DNA from: Acidobacteriaceae bacterium
GTDB lineage: Bacteria > Acidobacteriota > Terriglobia > Terriglobales > Acidobacteriaceae
NCBI GenBank assembly: GCA_025360645.1
Contig: JANYBT010000022.1
Coordinates: forward strand, 24,462 to 88,461
Direction of reading: 5' to 3'
Length of the DNA: 64,000 nucleotides
In this document: in pieces, positions 36,601 through 46,200 of the stretch
Position numbering within the stretch: position 1 is the stretch's first letter
How the letters are laid out: the number at the start of each line of letters is the position of its first letter
The notes under the pieces: generated by a model
Told to the model about the DNA's origin: nothing
Database searches by the model: none
What the model saw: the letters and a program-made list of their open reading frames with translations, nothing else
Program-made: the position numbers and the translations under genes

Positions 36601-36911
36601 ATACTACGGTGCGGCCAATTGTTACCGTGGGGCTGAATCCGCGCCGCGCGACCTACGCAATGTGGCTGCCTCTTGCCGGAATGGCGTTCCTGGGATTGAC
36701 GATGATGGGAGGGAAGTCACGCCGCCGTTGGTGGCTGGGGGCGATGTTTGCGGTGGCGCTGACAGGAACCGTCGCGTTCGAGTCGGCCTGCAGCAGTGCA
36801 AAAGTCGCGCAGACCGTGACCGGCACGCCCGCAGGGACCTACACCATTACGGTCTCCGGCGTTTCGGGCGCCGATTCCAAGACCACTTCGGTGACCCTGG
36901 TGGTGCAGTAG
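33663..36911 (+). CDS. Large secreted SBBP-repeat beta-propeller protein with DUF11 and C-terminal anchor module
   Basis: 1082 residues. GTG start with GGAGGAGC 5 bp upstream. An N-terminal signal/anchor helix (about 13-32) leads to a domain opening LPLFFEPNQGQTDPQVKFVAH (about 62-245), typical of proteins carrying SBBP repeats. Then come about eight to ten SBBP repeats (about 275-790), each with a YLGGSGxD...GIAVDxxGxAYVTG pattern. A DUF11-like domain (about 795-900: VSPTTVGLGNQASFKYTITNPGPETAAN region) and an Ig-like domain follow. From residue 1000 two hydrophobic helices flank KSRRRWW, then comes ESACSS and a final PAGTYTITVSG...SVTLVVQ strand pair. Probably surface-exposed; function unknown. 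Confidence 0.85.
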   Translation: MNLTHRALKTGRMGLLMAALLVAGGVLALRQSASVPYLNSAAASQISPLSGTAAVPVRPDVRAAFGQLPLFFEPNQGQTDPQVKFVAHGSGYGLFLTSRQAVLTLQHKSQVEVIRMELDHANANALVQGTQPLPGKSNYLIGADASKWHRNIPQYARVEYAGVYPGVDLVYYGRQGRLEYDFRVAPGADPRQIALRFDGSAKPQLQAGNLILRTASGDVTLAAPHIYQIIGNGSGNGNDQRAVAGRFIQLASNKIGFEIGDYDRSRTLVIDPVLGYSTYLGGSGNETYPTIAIDAAPLPNAYVTGSTMSMDFPIVASTTTPPFQSTLKGAANVFVAKINPTGSALIYATYIGGTGTDASSGIAVDSGFNAYIAGTTNSADFPVTSSTAFQKAPKTTGNHVFVAKLDSNGSILLYSTYLSGSGIDIAAGIAIDNKSDAFVTGTTTSTDFPTFGAGLTAACCPVSNPAPNQFFVAKVNTLGTSSASLAYSTYFGGGNPSNAVATGGGIAVDSSGNIYITGGTNLLHIGDATTDFPILNAQQGCLNTLGTPASCPATGVDAQDAFVAKINPNAAPGAQLIYSTYLGGNLEDVGYGIAVDTANNAYVTGKTSSPAITGLSTSKPYQQTLATAPDAFVAKIGNPVTLNGVLNPVYPLNYFSYLGGNGTDIGYAIAVDTIQGVRVTGSTTSTDFPLIATGESTLVPPPIQSTLQGGIDAFVARIDTTTTTSSTGAGQYATYLGGSGDDRGTGIAVDSNGAAYVTGETASTNFPVVAPAIQPNRKGAIDAFVSKLVPVSSLTLTASVSPTTVGLGNQASFKYTITNPGPETAANVVFTGAVPTTNGTFTSVTTSPGSCTPPTATVITCTIGTLTAGSSATVTVILTPTAAGSLGNSGSVTANGTVGVSASSSVTVTDFSISVAPTSVTVPAGTAATYTVTVTPLPTYSSSISLSCSSGLPTATSCAFSTTPITVSGTTAVSSVLTVNTTVRPIVTVGLNPRRATYAMWLPLAGMAFLGLTMMGGKSRRRWWLGAMFAVALTGTVAFESACSSAKVAQTVTGTPAGTYTITVSGVSGADSKTTSVTLVVQ

Positions 36912-36920
36912 CAGGGACGG

Positions 36921-38207
36921 TTACTTCGGGCTCACCCGCAGGGTCAATCCGTTCACTTCGTGGATGATCACCGGCGCGCCCGCATCGACCGGCGCGCTCG
37001 CCACGGCGTCCCAGGTTTCCCCGTGGACGAAAACTTTCCCCGAGGGGGTGAGCGCGCTCTGGGCCACTCCCCACGATCCGATCATCCCCTGGATGCCCGT
37101 GACCACCTTGTTGCGTCGCGCCCGCAGCGCGATGCTCATTAGAAATGCAGTGATGACTCCCAGCGGCAGGCTGACCGCCAAGGCGGTCCACCAGTGCACC
37201 TGCATCTCGGGAACTGGCCCATCCACCAGCAGCAGCGCCCCAATGGTCATCAGGGTAATTCCGCCGATAGTCAGCACTCCATGGCTGGCAAATTTTGCCT
37301 CCAGCGCGAACAGCACAAATGCTCCGAGGATCAACGCCACCGCGGCGAACCGCGTGGGCAGCAGGTTCAGCGCAAACGCTGCCAGCAGGATGAACACGAT
37401 GCCCACGGTTCCGGGTACCACCGCTCCGGGATGGTTGAACTCCGCATACAGCGCCAGCGCCCCAATCGCGAGCAGTACAAACGCCACGTTGGGATCCATG
37501 ATGTAAGCCAGCAGCCGCTGCTTTAGCGTCATCTCGTAATTGCGCACCGGCTGGTTGAGCAGGTGCAAGGTCACCGTGTTTCCGTTGAAGCGTTTCAGAG
37601 TCTTGCCGTCAAGTTGGCGGAACAGGTCCGGCTCATCGGTGGCGACGTAATCGATGAGATGTTGGTCCAGAGCTTCCTGGCTGGTGAACGACTTGGACTC
37701 ACGCACGGTGCTCTCTGCCACTGCGACGTTGCGTCCACGTTGGGAGACGACTGAACGCATCATGGCGGCGGCATCGTTTTCCACTTTTTGCTTCATGATG
37801 TCGTCCATCTTGGCGCCACCGAGCGCCACCGGATGCGCCGCACCAGTGTTCGCGCCCGGCGCCATGGCGGCAACATCGGCGGCTTCCAGTATGAAAAATC
37901 CCGCTGAGGCCGCACGGCTGCCACTGGGGGTGACGTAGATAATCACCGGCACTGGCGAAGCCACGATGCTCTCAATGATCTCGCGGGTGGAGTCGAGCAG
38001 GCCGCCCGGGGTATTGATCTCGATCAACAGCGCGTCGTCCTTCTGCTCGGTCGCGTTGCGAATCGCGCGTGCAATGTATTCGGCGGTAATGGGATGGATG
38101 GTGTCGTTCACCACGATCTTCAGCACTTCGGCGGAGCTCAACGTTCCCAGCCCCAGAAGCACCGCGAGGCCCAGCGTCGCCCGCAGAAAAGTTTTCATAG
38201 TTTTCAT
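36921..38207 (-). CDS. NfeD-like membrane serine protease
   Basis: 428 residues. A signal peptide (ATLGLAVLLGLGTLSSAE) precedes a ClpP/SppA-like domain (about 28-230) with the strand LLIEINTPGGLLDSTREI and the nucleophile region TPSGSRAASAGFFIL, where Ser is in the ASAG turn. Several membrane helices follow (about 235-340), and a C-terminal OB-like NfeD domain ends with GKVFVHGETWDAVASAPVDAG. Full-length NfeD proteins act with stomatin/flotillin partners in membrane quality control; no stomatin gene is adjacent. The start overlaps the stop of the upstream TPR gene by 4 bp, so the two are coupled. Confidence 0.9.
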   Translation of the reverse strand: MKTMKTFLRATLGLAVLLGLGTLSSAEVLKIVVNDTIHPITAEYIARAIRNATEQKDDALLIEINTPGGLLDSTREIIESIVASPVPVIIYVTPSGSRAASAGFFILEAADVAAMAPGANTGAAHPVALGGAKMDDIMKQKVENDAAAMMRSVVSQRGRNVAVAESTVRESKSFTSQEALDQHLIDYVATDEPDLFRQLDGKTLKRFNGNTVTLHLLNQPVRNYEMTLKQRLLAYIMDPNVAFVLLAIGALALYAEFNHPGAVVPGTVGIVFILLAAFALNLLPTRFAAVALILGAFVLFALEAKFASHGVLTIGGITLMTIGALLLVDGPVPEMQVHWWTALAVSLPLGVITAFLMSIALRARRNKVVTGIQGMIGSWGVAQSALTPSGKVFVHGETWDAVASAPVDAGAPVIIHEVNGLTLRVSPK

Positions 38208-39661
38208 GGATGCACCTCCATCGGTTTTGTTTCTGTCTGTTTCGAGTCGTTGACCAGTTCCAGGATTTGCGCCAGCCCGGCTTGGGCATCGGCATTTGTA
38301 GCGTCGAGTCTCAGTGCTTCGCGAAACTCCTTCTCCGCTTCCACCGCGAAGCCGTGCGCCAGCAACTCTTTGCCGCGCTCCGCGTGATAGCGGGCGTGGG
38401 TTCGTGGATCTGTCTTGGCAAGTTTCTGTTCGGCGGCGGCCTGAATCTCCACATCGAGTTGTCGGAAAGAGCTCTCTGCATAGTTCCGCTTGATGCGCTC
38501 CAGCGGCAGCTTCATTGGCTGCGGAGGCGTGGCAGGGGCGCTCTTGAGGTCCAGATCGATTTGATCCAGTAACGCTTTCGCCTCGGTATCATTGGGCCGC
38601 AGAGTGATTGCCTGGTGCAGTTGCCGGCCGGCGCCGTTGAGGTCTCCGCCGCGCGCCAGGGCCACTCCCAGATTGAAGTGATAGTCGGCGTCACCCGGAT
38701 CATTTTGGGCAGCCCGCCGGAAGTGCTGTTCCGCGCGCTTGCTTCCTCGCCGCGCCTGCGCCACCCCCAGATTGTTGTAAACCTCGCTGAGGGGCAGCCG
38801 AGCGGCCACGAAAGCAAATGCCGTCTCAGCTCGCGGCCAGTCCCCTTGATAGAAAGAGGCCAGTCCCAAATAAAAGTTTGCTTCATTCGCCTGAAACGCG
38901 GATGCGGTGACGTGGCCGAATGCCTCCGCCGCGGGCGCGTATTGCCGCTCGGCGAAGTAAGTTTTGCCCAACTCGAGCCAAGCCTGGTCATACTCGGGGC
39001 TCAGTCTCACTGCCTCCTGCAAGCGTTTGATTTTGTCTGCGGCGCCGTTGGCGACTATGCCGCGCACATAATTCTCCAGCGCATTCAGCCGCAACGCCGG
39101 CGCTTTCGCCAGGTATTCCTCCCGGCCCACAGTGAAATCAGGCCGGATCTGCCGCTGCACTCCCCACGCCAGCGCGCTCTCAATCCGGATGAGGTCGGGC
39201 AAAGCTCCGCGCTCGGTCAGCGGGGCCAGCAGCTTCTGCCGCCGCATGTCGAGTACCTGCGCCGTCGCCGTCAGCACATTCGCTTCATAGCTGTATTCGC
39301 CGAGCACCACCAAATCCAAGTCCATTTGCTCGGCGATGCGGTACAAGGTGGGGCGCGACACCGGCACGCGCGCGGGAATTCCGATGCGGTCATAGCCGCG
39401 CAGCCGGTCTTCGCGGTCCACTACGTAGAGCAGGGGAGAGTTGAGCTGATCGCGCAAGACTTCCGGAAACGACTCGCCGATCCATTCCAGGTTGGCGGTA
39501 CGAGAAGTATTTTCAAAGGCGAGGACGACCAGGGTATTGCCGGTGACTGAATGGCCTATCACTGAATGGTCGGTGCCGGGCGGCGAGGCTGCCTGGGCGA
39601 GGGTCAAGCGCAGCGCAAAGGTGACGAACAGCAGCGGCCAAATTGTTTTGCGCAAGATCAT
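38204..39661 (-). CDS. Secreted TPR-repeat protein
   Basis: 485 residues with signal peptide (LLFVTFALRLTLAQA). Residues 40-200 contain a domain that starts NTLVVLAFENTSRTANLEWIG and resembles the FlgO/CsgG-like fold seen before TPRs in such proteins. From about 205 on there are TPR units, e.g. SPEYDQAWLELGKTYFAER, ANFYLGLASFYQGDWPRAE, AEVYNNLGVAQ-like and DADYHFNLGVALARGGDL, with another at the C-terminus (LRLDATNADAQAGLAQILEL). Coupled to the NfeD-like gene. Near the N-terminus a small 15-bp duplication encodes HSVIGHSVTG. Confidence 0.85.
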   Translation of the reverse strand: MILRKTIWPLLFVTFALRLTLAQAASPPGTDHSVIGHSVTGNTLVVLAFENTSRTANLEWIGESFPEVLRDQLNSPLLYVVDREDRLRGYDRIGIPARVPVSRPTLYRIAEQMDLDLVVLGEYSYEANVLTATAQVLDMRRQKLLAPLTERGALPDLIRIESALAWGVQRQIRPDFTVGREEYLAKAPALRLNALENYVRGIVANGAADKIKRLQEAVRLSPEYDQAWLELGKTYFAERQYAPAAEAFGHVTASAFQANEANFYLGLASFYQGDWPRAETAFAFVAARLPLSEVYNNLGVAQARRGSKRAEQHFRRAAQNDPGDADYHFNLGVALARGGDLNGAGRQLHQAITLRPNDTEAKALLDQIDLDLKSAPATPPQPMKLPLERIKRNYAESSFRQLDVEIQAAAEQKLAKTDPRTHARYHAERGKELLAHGFAVEAEKEFREALRLDATNADAQAGLAQILELVNDSKQTETKPMEVHP

Positions 39662-39731
39662 TCGATTATATCGGCGTGGCTGCCAGTCGGGTGGTTCACG
39701 CTGCGGGCGCCCCGGGTGATTTCCCGCATCT

Positions 39732-41057
39732 CTATTTTCGATCTGCAGCAGTCGCCGCCCCTTCCGGCTCGGCAGGAGCGGAGTTGGTCTCCACCCATCC
39801 CGGCAAAGTGTTGCTGCCGGTGATCAAGCGAGCGCCGCGCTCATAGGTGAGGTACGACCAGGCCCACTGGATCATCACCAGCACGCGGTTGCGGAATCCC
39901 ACCAGGAACATGACGTGGATAAACAGCCAGGAGAGCCAGGCCAGGTAGCCGGAGATGTGCAGCTTGCCGAACTGCCCCACCGCCGCCGCTCGTCCGATGG
40001 TGGCGAGAGTTCCTTTGTCTCGGTAACGAAAGGTGGTGCGCGACCGCCCTTCCATGTCGCCCAGAATGCACTGCGCCGCGAAACGCCCTTGCTGCATGGC
40101 GGCGGGAGCCAGTCCAGGTACCAATTTGCCTTCGTCATACTTCACCGAAGCCAAATCGCCAATCACGAAGACCTCGGGATGACCGGGAATGCTCAGATCG
40201 CCCTGCACCACCACCCGACCGGCGCGATCCAGCGGGACATGCAGCTTTTTGCTCAAGGGAGATGCCGCGACTCCCGCCGCCCACAACACCACTTGGGCGG
40301 GAATTCGAGTGTCACCGGTCCACACTGCGCCGGCTTCGATCTGCGTGACTTGCGTGTTGGTCTGCACTTCCACGCCGAGCTTGGTGAGTTGCTCCTCAGC
40401 GCTGCGCGAAAGGTCTTCCGGATACGCTGCGAGCACGCGTGGGCCACCCTCGAGCAGCAGGATGTGAGTCATCGCCGGGTCGATGGAGCGGAACTCCATT
40501 TTGAGGGCGTGGTGGGCGATCTCGGCCAGGGTTCCGGCCAATTCCACGCCGGTTGGACCCGCGCCCACTACTGCAAAGTTCAGACGAACTTGACCGCGTC
40601 CGCCCGCCACGTGGCGCTCCGCCAGTTCGAAGGCGAGCAGCACCCGACGGCGGATTTCCAGCGCGTCTTCGATGGTCTTCAATCCGGGCGCCAGAGGTTC
40701 CCATTCATCGTGGCCAAAGTAGGCGTGGCTGGCACCCGCGGCCACGATCAAATAATCGTAGGGAAGCGCTTGCTCGGGAGTGACGACAAGCCTGCGCTCG
40801 AGATCGAAGTCCTGCACTTCCGCCAGCAGTACTTCCACCGACTGGTGGCCGCGCAAAATCTCGCGGATGGGCGCGGCGATCTCTCCTGGCGACAGCCCAG
40901 CGGTGGCCACCTGGTAGAGCAGCGGCTGAAAAGTGTGGTGGTTCTTGCGGTCCAGCACGGTCAACCGCACTTGCCGCTTGGCCAGCTCTTTGGCAGCGGT
41001 CAGGCCGCCAAATCCTGCGCCTACCACCACCACTCGTGGAATTGTCCGCGGTGACAT
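39732..41057 (-). CDS. ndh: Type II NADH dehydrogenase (NDH-2)
   Basis: Single-subunit, non-pumping NADH:quinone oxidoreductase. The FAD-binding fold begins with RVVVVGAGFGGLTAAKEL; the second dinucleotide fold (NADH) carries FAVVGAGPTGVELAGTLAEI (about residues 160-180); AQVVLWAAGVAASPL and HPEVFVIGDLASV are the usual later FAD contacts. The C-terminal amphipathic region (SWLFIHVMFLVGFRNRVLV) would hold it on the membrane. Length 441 from the ATG at 41057; an ATG four codons upstream (41069) is possible. It gives the cell an alternative to complex I. Confidence 0.92.
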   Translation of the reverse strand: MSPRTIPRVVVVGAGFGGLTAAKELAKRQVRLTVLDRKNHHTFQPLLYQVATAGLSPGEIAAPIREILRGHQSVEVLLAEVQDFDLERRLVVTPEQALPYDYLIVAAGASHAYFGHDEWEPLAPGLKTIEDALEIRRRVLLAFELAERHVAGGRGQVRLNFAVVGAGPTGVELAGTLAEIAHHALKMEFRSIDPAMTHILLLEGGPRVLAAYPEDLSRSAEEQLTKLGVEVQTNTQVTQIEAGAVWTGDTRIPAQVVLWAAGVAASPLSKKLHVPLDRAGRVVVQGDLSIPGHPEVFVIGDLASVKYDEGKLVPGLAPAAMQQGRFAAQCILGDMEGRSRTTFRYRDKGTLATIGRAAAVGQFGKLHISGYLAWLSWLFIHVMFLVGFRNRVLVMIQWAWSYLTYERGARLITGSNTLPGWVETNSAPAEPEGAATAADRK

Positions 41058-41142
41058 GCTGCGCTCCAATCGCTGAATCCTCTCCCGGAATAATCTCCGG
41101 CCCTAACGTTATGAGATGGCGGGGCGAAGCAATGGATTCCGC

Positions 41143-41188
41143 TTGACGGAGGGTCCCGGACTTCGATATAAGTAAGTATTCACTAACT
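41143..41188 (+). promoter_or_regulatory. Promoter and TetR-type operator of the efflux operon
   Basis: TTGACG (41143-41148) and TATAAG (41167-41172) are separated by 18 bp. Overlapping the -10 and start site is AGTAAGT-ATTC-ACTAACT (41171-41188), a palindrome with 6 of 7 matching arm positions that ends exactly one base before the tetR ATG. This is the expected site for autorepression by the TetR protein. The transcript leader would be 10 nt or less. Confidence 0.65.
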
Positions 41189-41875
41189 ATGTCTGTCCGT
41201 TTCACCGCCGCCGACCGCCGTCAACAAATTCTCGAGGTGGCCACACTCCTGTTTGCCATGCGCGGCTTTGAGGGGACCACGACGCGAGTGATCGCCGAAA
41301 AGGCGGGAGTCACGGAAGCCTTGATTTTCCGGCATTTTCCCAGCAAACAAGAGCTGTACTGGGCGGTCATCGAGTGCAAAATGAACTCCGTGGCTCCTGG
41401 CCAGCGGCTGCGCGCGGTGCTGCAGGCGGGTGGGGACGACCTGGATTTGTTTGCCCGTCTGGCTTGCGAGATTCTGGCCCGGCGCGCCGCCGACCAGACC
41501 CTTTCCCGATTGCTGCTCTATTCCGCGTTGGAGAACCACGAACTCTCTCACCGCTTCTTCACCAATTACATTTCCAGCTACTACGAAGTGCTGTCCGGGT
41601 TCATTCAACAGCGCATTGAGCGAGGCACGTTTCGCGAAGTCGATCCCCTGATCGCGGCGCGGAGCTTCCTCGGCATGGTGATTTACCACTCCTGGGTGCA
41701 GGAGCTTTTCGGCGGCAAACACTATCAGAGTTTCAACATCGAAGAAGTGAGCCGCACCATCGCCACCATCTGGTTGCAAGGGATGCTGGCGGAAACTTTG
41801 CCCGCGAAACCAGCTAAGCGCAATACTAAGAAATCACGGGAGTCATTGAGTCATGTTCTTGTCGCTACCTCGTAA
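41189..41875 (+). CDS. TetR-family transcriptional repressor
   Basis: 228 residues. The N-terminal HTH is typical: RRQQILEVATLLFAMRGFEG, then TTRVIAEKAGVTEALIFRHF and PSKQELYWAVIE. The C-terminal ligand-binding part is divergent, with FLGMVIYHSWVQELFGG near its end as in AcrR-like regulators. It starts directly after the operator palindrome. Its last 23 bp overlap the next gene, the membrane fusion protein, so regulator and pump form one operon. Confidence 0.92.
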   Translation: MSVRFTAADRRQQILEVATLLFAMRGFEGTTTRVIAEKAGVTEALIFRHFPSKQELYWAVIECKMNSVAPGQRLRAVLQAGGDDLDLFARLACEILARRAADQTLSRLLLYSALENHELSHRFFTNYISSYYEVLSGFIQQRIERGTFREVDPLIAARSFLGMVIYHSWVQELFGGKHYQSFNIEEVSRTIATIWLQGMLAETLPAKPAKRNTKKSRESLSHVLVATS

Positions 41876-43016
41876 CGCAAAACTGGCCGTGCTGTTGGGC
41901 AGCCTCGCGCTGTTGGCGGCGTGCTCGACGACTAAGGCCGCTCCGGCCGCCAAGCCGGTGGTACCGGTGCTGGCCGCGGCAGTCGAGCAGAGGGACGTGC
42001 CCCTGCAGATTCGCGGCATCGGCGCGGTCGAAGCCTACTCCACGGTCTCAGTGAAGACGCAAATCACCGGCGAACTCACGGGGGTTTATTTCAAGGAAGG
42101 CGCCGACGTGAAGAAGGGGCAGCTGATCTTCACGCTCGACAAGCGTCCGCTGGAAGGCGACCTCAAGAGAGCGGAGAGCACATTGGCGAAAGACGTCGCG
42201 CAGGCCGCGAACACCCGCGCCCAGCAGCGTCGCTACAACGCTCTGATGCAAGCCGGCGTCGTGTCGCGCGAGGAATATGACCGAATGGAATCGGAAGCTG
42301 CGGCCATGGACGCGACCGCCTCCGCGGACCAAGCGGCCGTCGAAAACGCGCGAGTGCAGTTGCAGTACACGTCGCTTTATTCCCCCATCAACGGACGCAC
42401 CGGCAACTTGATCGTGCACCAAGGCAACATGATCAAGGCCAACGACGTTCCCGCGCTGGTGAACATCAATCAGGTCGAGCCCATCTACGTGACCTTTACG
42501 GTGCCAGAGCAGAACCTGGCCGACATCAAGAAATATTCGGCGATGGGCGCGCTTTCGGTGACGGCGATGATTCCCGGCGACACTCGACCGCCGGTAGTGG
42601 GCAAGCTCAGCTTTCTGGACAACTCGGTGGACCAGATGACCGGCACCATCAAGCTGAAGGGCATCTTTGAAAACGCCGACCGCCGGCTGTGGCCGGGCCA
42701 GTTCGTCAATACGATTTTGACCCTTAGCACGCAATCCAATGCATTGGTCGTGCCTTCGCAAGCGGTGCAGAACGGCCAGCAGGGACAATTTGTTTTCGTG
42801 ATTAAAGACGACAGCACGGTGGACGCTCGCCCCGTCACCATCAGCCAGAGCCGAGAGGGCCAGGCGGTGGTGGCCAAGGGATTGGCAGTGGGGGAGCGAG
42901 TGGTGATCGACGGCCAGTTGCGCCTGGTTCCCGGCAGTAAAGTAGAAATCAAGACCGGTATCACGCCGCAGCCGGGAAGTCTTGCGCCGGCCGCCGACGC
43001 AAAACCGGGTTTGTGA
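41853..43016 (+). CDS. RND efflux membrane fusion lipoprotein
   Basis: Periplasmic adaptor of an RND pump, 387 residues. The lipobox LALLAAC places the acylated Cys at position 24. HlyD/AcrA-type features follow: the beta-barrel/lipoyl half (RGIGAVEAYSTVSVKTQITG, about 50-70), a short alpha-hairpin with coiled-coil pattern (about 100-165), the second lipoyl half (QLQYTSLYSPINGRTGNLIV), and the beta-barrel VPEQNLADIKKYSAMG. The start overlaps the tetR gene by 23 bp. Confidence 0.93.
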   Translation: MFLSLPRNAKLAVLLGSLALLAACSTTKAAPAAKPVVPVLAAAVEQRDVPLQIRGIGAVEAYSTVSVKTQITGELTGVYFKEGADVKKGQLIFTLDKRPLEGDLKRAESTLAKDVAQAANTRAQQRRYNALMQAGVVSREEYDRMESEAAAMDATASADQAAVENARVQLQYTSLYSPINGRTGNLIVHQGNMIKANDVPALVNINQVEPIYVTFTVPEQNLADIKKYSAMGALSVTAMIPGDTRPPVVGKLSFLDNSVDQMTGTIKLKGIFENADRRLWPGQFVNTILTLSTQSNALVVPSQAVQNGQQGQFVFVIKDDSTVDARPVTISQSREGQAVVAKGLAVGERVVIDGQLRLVPGSKVEIKTGITPQPGSLAPAADAKPGL

Positions 43017-43042
43017 TCGCGTCGCCAGGTGCGCGCGGCAGT

Positions 43043-43090
43043 GGGATCGCGCGGCAATGACAACGCCTGGCAATGATATGAGTTTTGGCA
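43043..43090. repeat. 16-bp degenerate repeats in the efflux operon spacer
   Basis: GGGATCGCGCGGCAAT, GACAACGCCTGGCAAT and GATATGAGTTTTGGCA are consecutive 16-bp units sharing the GGCAAT ending; the preceding GCGCGCGGCAGT is a partial copy. They lie in the 186-bp gap between the adaptor and the pump gene. Confidence 0.5.
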
Positions 43091-43202
43091 GCGTTCGAGC
43101 CCGGCGACGTTAGAAGTTCTGTTGGACGACTCGGCCAGGTTGGGGTTGGCCTCGCGTTTAGGGTAGGGGAAAATATTTGGGCTTGGGCCCAGGGAAACTT
43201 TG

Positions 43203-46200
43203 ATGAATATTGCCGCTCCATTCATTCGTCGCCCGGTCATGACCACGCTGGTGATGCTGGCCATCCTGATGTTCGGGACCCTGGCCTACCGCAACCTGCC
43301 GGTCAGCGACCTGCCCAATATCGATTTTCCGACCATCCAGGTTTCGGCAAGCCTGCCCGGGGCCACGCCTGACACCATGGCGTCCGCCGTAGCTCAACCG
43401 TTGGAGAAGCAGTTCTCGACCATCGCCGGACTGGATTCCATGACCTCGTCCAGTTCGCAAGGCGCCACGCAGATCACTTTGCAGTTCAACTTGAGCCGCA
43501 GTCTGGATGCAGCCGCGCAAGACGTTCAAGCCATGATTGCGAAGGCGGCGCGCGACCTGCCCCAGAACATGCCGAGCCCGCCTTCGTATCAGAAGGTGAA
43601 TCCGGCGGACCAGCCCATTCTCTATCTAACCTTGAGTTCGCCGACGCTGCGGCTTTCAGATGTGGACGAATATGCTGAGACTCTGATCGCGCAGCGGGTC
43701 TCGACCATTAGCGGCGTGGCGCAGGTGAGCGTGTTCGGAGCGCAGAAGTATGCGGTACACGTGAAGCTGAACCCCAAGTCGCTGGCCTCGCGGCAAATTG
43801 GGGTGGATGAAGTACAGAGCGCGATCGTCACCGGCAACGTGAATCTGCCGACCGGAACTCTCTACGGCGCCAACCAGGCGTTTGTGGTGCAAGCGGACGG
43901 GCAACTCAACAAAGCTTCCGACTACGCTCCTATCGTCGTGGCCTACCGCGACGGTGCTCCGGTCCGTCTGAGCGAGCTGGGCAGCGTGGTGGATGGGGTG
44001 GAGAACGACAAGACCGCCAGTTGGTACTTTAACGCGGAGGGTGGACTGCGCCGCGCCATCATTCTCGCCATTCAGCGCCAGCCGGGGACCAACACCGTCG
44101 AGGTGGTGAACTCCATCAAGCAGCTGCTCCCGGCGTTCCGCCAGCAGATGCCGCCTTCGGTCAGCCTCGAAATCCTTTATGACCGCTCTGCCACCATCCG
44201 CGATTCAGTCAGCGATGTGAAGTTCACTCTCTTCCTCGCGCTGGTGCTGGTGATTCTGGTCATCTTTCTGTTTTTGCGGAACCTCTCCGCCACGGCGATT
44301 CCCAGCCTGGCGCTGCCCATGTCGATCGTGGGCACGTTCGCCGTCATGTACCTTCTGGATTACTCGCTCGATAATCTCTCCTTGATGGCGCTGACGTTGT
44401 CCGTAGGATTCGTGGTGGACGATGCCATCGTCATGCTGGAGAACATTGTCCGGCACATGGAGATGGGCGAATCGGCGATGGATGCCGCCATCAACGGCGC
44501 GCAGGAAATCGGCTTCACCATCATTTCCATGACCATCTCTTTGGCCGCCGTATTTATTCCCGTGCTGTTCATGGGCGGATTGATGGGACGCCTGCTGCAC
44601 GAGTTCGCGGTCACCATCAGCGCCGCCATCCTGGTTTCAGGATTCGTGTCCTTGACCCTCACTCCGCTGCTGGGCAGCCGCTTCCTGCGCGAACCCAAGT
44701 TGGAAAAACATGGCCGCTTGTACGCTGCGTTTGAGCGATTTTTTGATGGCCTGTTGCACCTCTACGACCGCACGCTGCAGTTCACCCTGCGCCACAGGCC
44801 GGCCACCATGGTGTTGTCCGCGGCTGTATTGGTCGCGACCGTGTACCTGTTCATCGTGATTCCCAAAGGCTTTTTGCCTGACGAAGACCAGGGGCAGATC
44901 TTCATCTTTACCGAAGGGCCGCAGGGCATCTCGTATGACAGCATGGTGCAGCACCAGGCCGCGCTCAACCAGATTGTGATGCAGGAGCCCTGGGTCGATT
45001 CCTACATGTCCACGGTGGCGGGCGGTAATGCGGGTCGGATATTTGTGCGCATGAAGCCGCGCAAGCAACGCGCCAGCGCTCTGGAAATCATTGCCGAGTT
45101 GCGCCCAAAGCTTGCCGCCGTTCCCGGCATCAGCGCTTATCCGCAAATGCTGCCCACCATTCGCATCGGCGGCAACCTGACCAAGAGCCAATACCAGTTC
45201 ACCTTGCAATCGCCGGACACCAGGGAACTCTACGCCGCGGCGCCCAAGCTTTTGGCCAAGCTGCAAACCGACCCTGAACTTCATCGCCTGACTCAAGACG
45301 CGACCAGCGATCTCTACATCACCAATCCGCAGGTCAACGTCAATATTGATCGCGACAAGGCTTCCGCCCTTGGGGTGAGCGCCAGCCAAATTGAAGACGC
45401 GCTTTACACCGCATACGGACAGCGCCAGGTTTCCACCATCTACGCTCCCAACAACGCCTACCGCGTCATCACGGAAGTGGAGAATGAATATCAGTCAGAC
45501 CCCTCCACCCTGTCTTTGCTCTACATCCGTTCCAAGAGCGGACAATTGGTTCCATTGAATGCAGTCGCCACGCTCACGCCCACCGTGGGTCCGTTGACCA
45601 TCAATCACCTGGGGCAACTGCCCGCGGTCACGCTCTCTTTCAATCTGCGTCCGGGAATCGCGTTGGGCGAGGCGGTCTCCGCGGTTGAAAAAGCATCGCG
45701 CGAGATCCTGCCCCAAACCATCAGCACCAGCTTCCAGGGAACGGCTCAAGCCTTCCAATCTTCCATCAGCGGGCTCGGCGTTCTTCTCTTCATGGCCATC
45801 GCGGTGATTTATTTGGTGCTGGGAATCTTGTATGAAAGCTTCATCCACCCCATCACGATTTTGTCCGGCATCCCCTCCGCCGGCTTCGGCGCTCTGGTCA
45901 CGCTGATGTTCTTCCACCTCGATCTCAATATTTATGCATTTGTCGGCATCATTATGCTCATCGGTATCGTAAAAAAGAACGCCATCATGATGATTGACGT
46001 GGCGCTGGTGAAACAGCGGGAGCTGGGCGAATCCCCGGCGGAGGCGATCTACCAGGGCGCACTGTTGCGCTTCCGTCCCATCATGATGACGACGATGGCG
46101 GCGCTGATGGGTACGCTGCCGATTGCGCTGGGATTTGGCGCAGGTGCGGAGTCGCGGCGGCCGTTAGGCCTGGCGGTGGTGGGCGGGCTATTGTTTTCGC

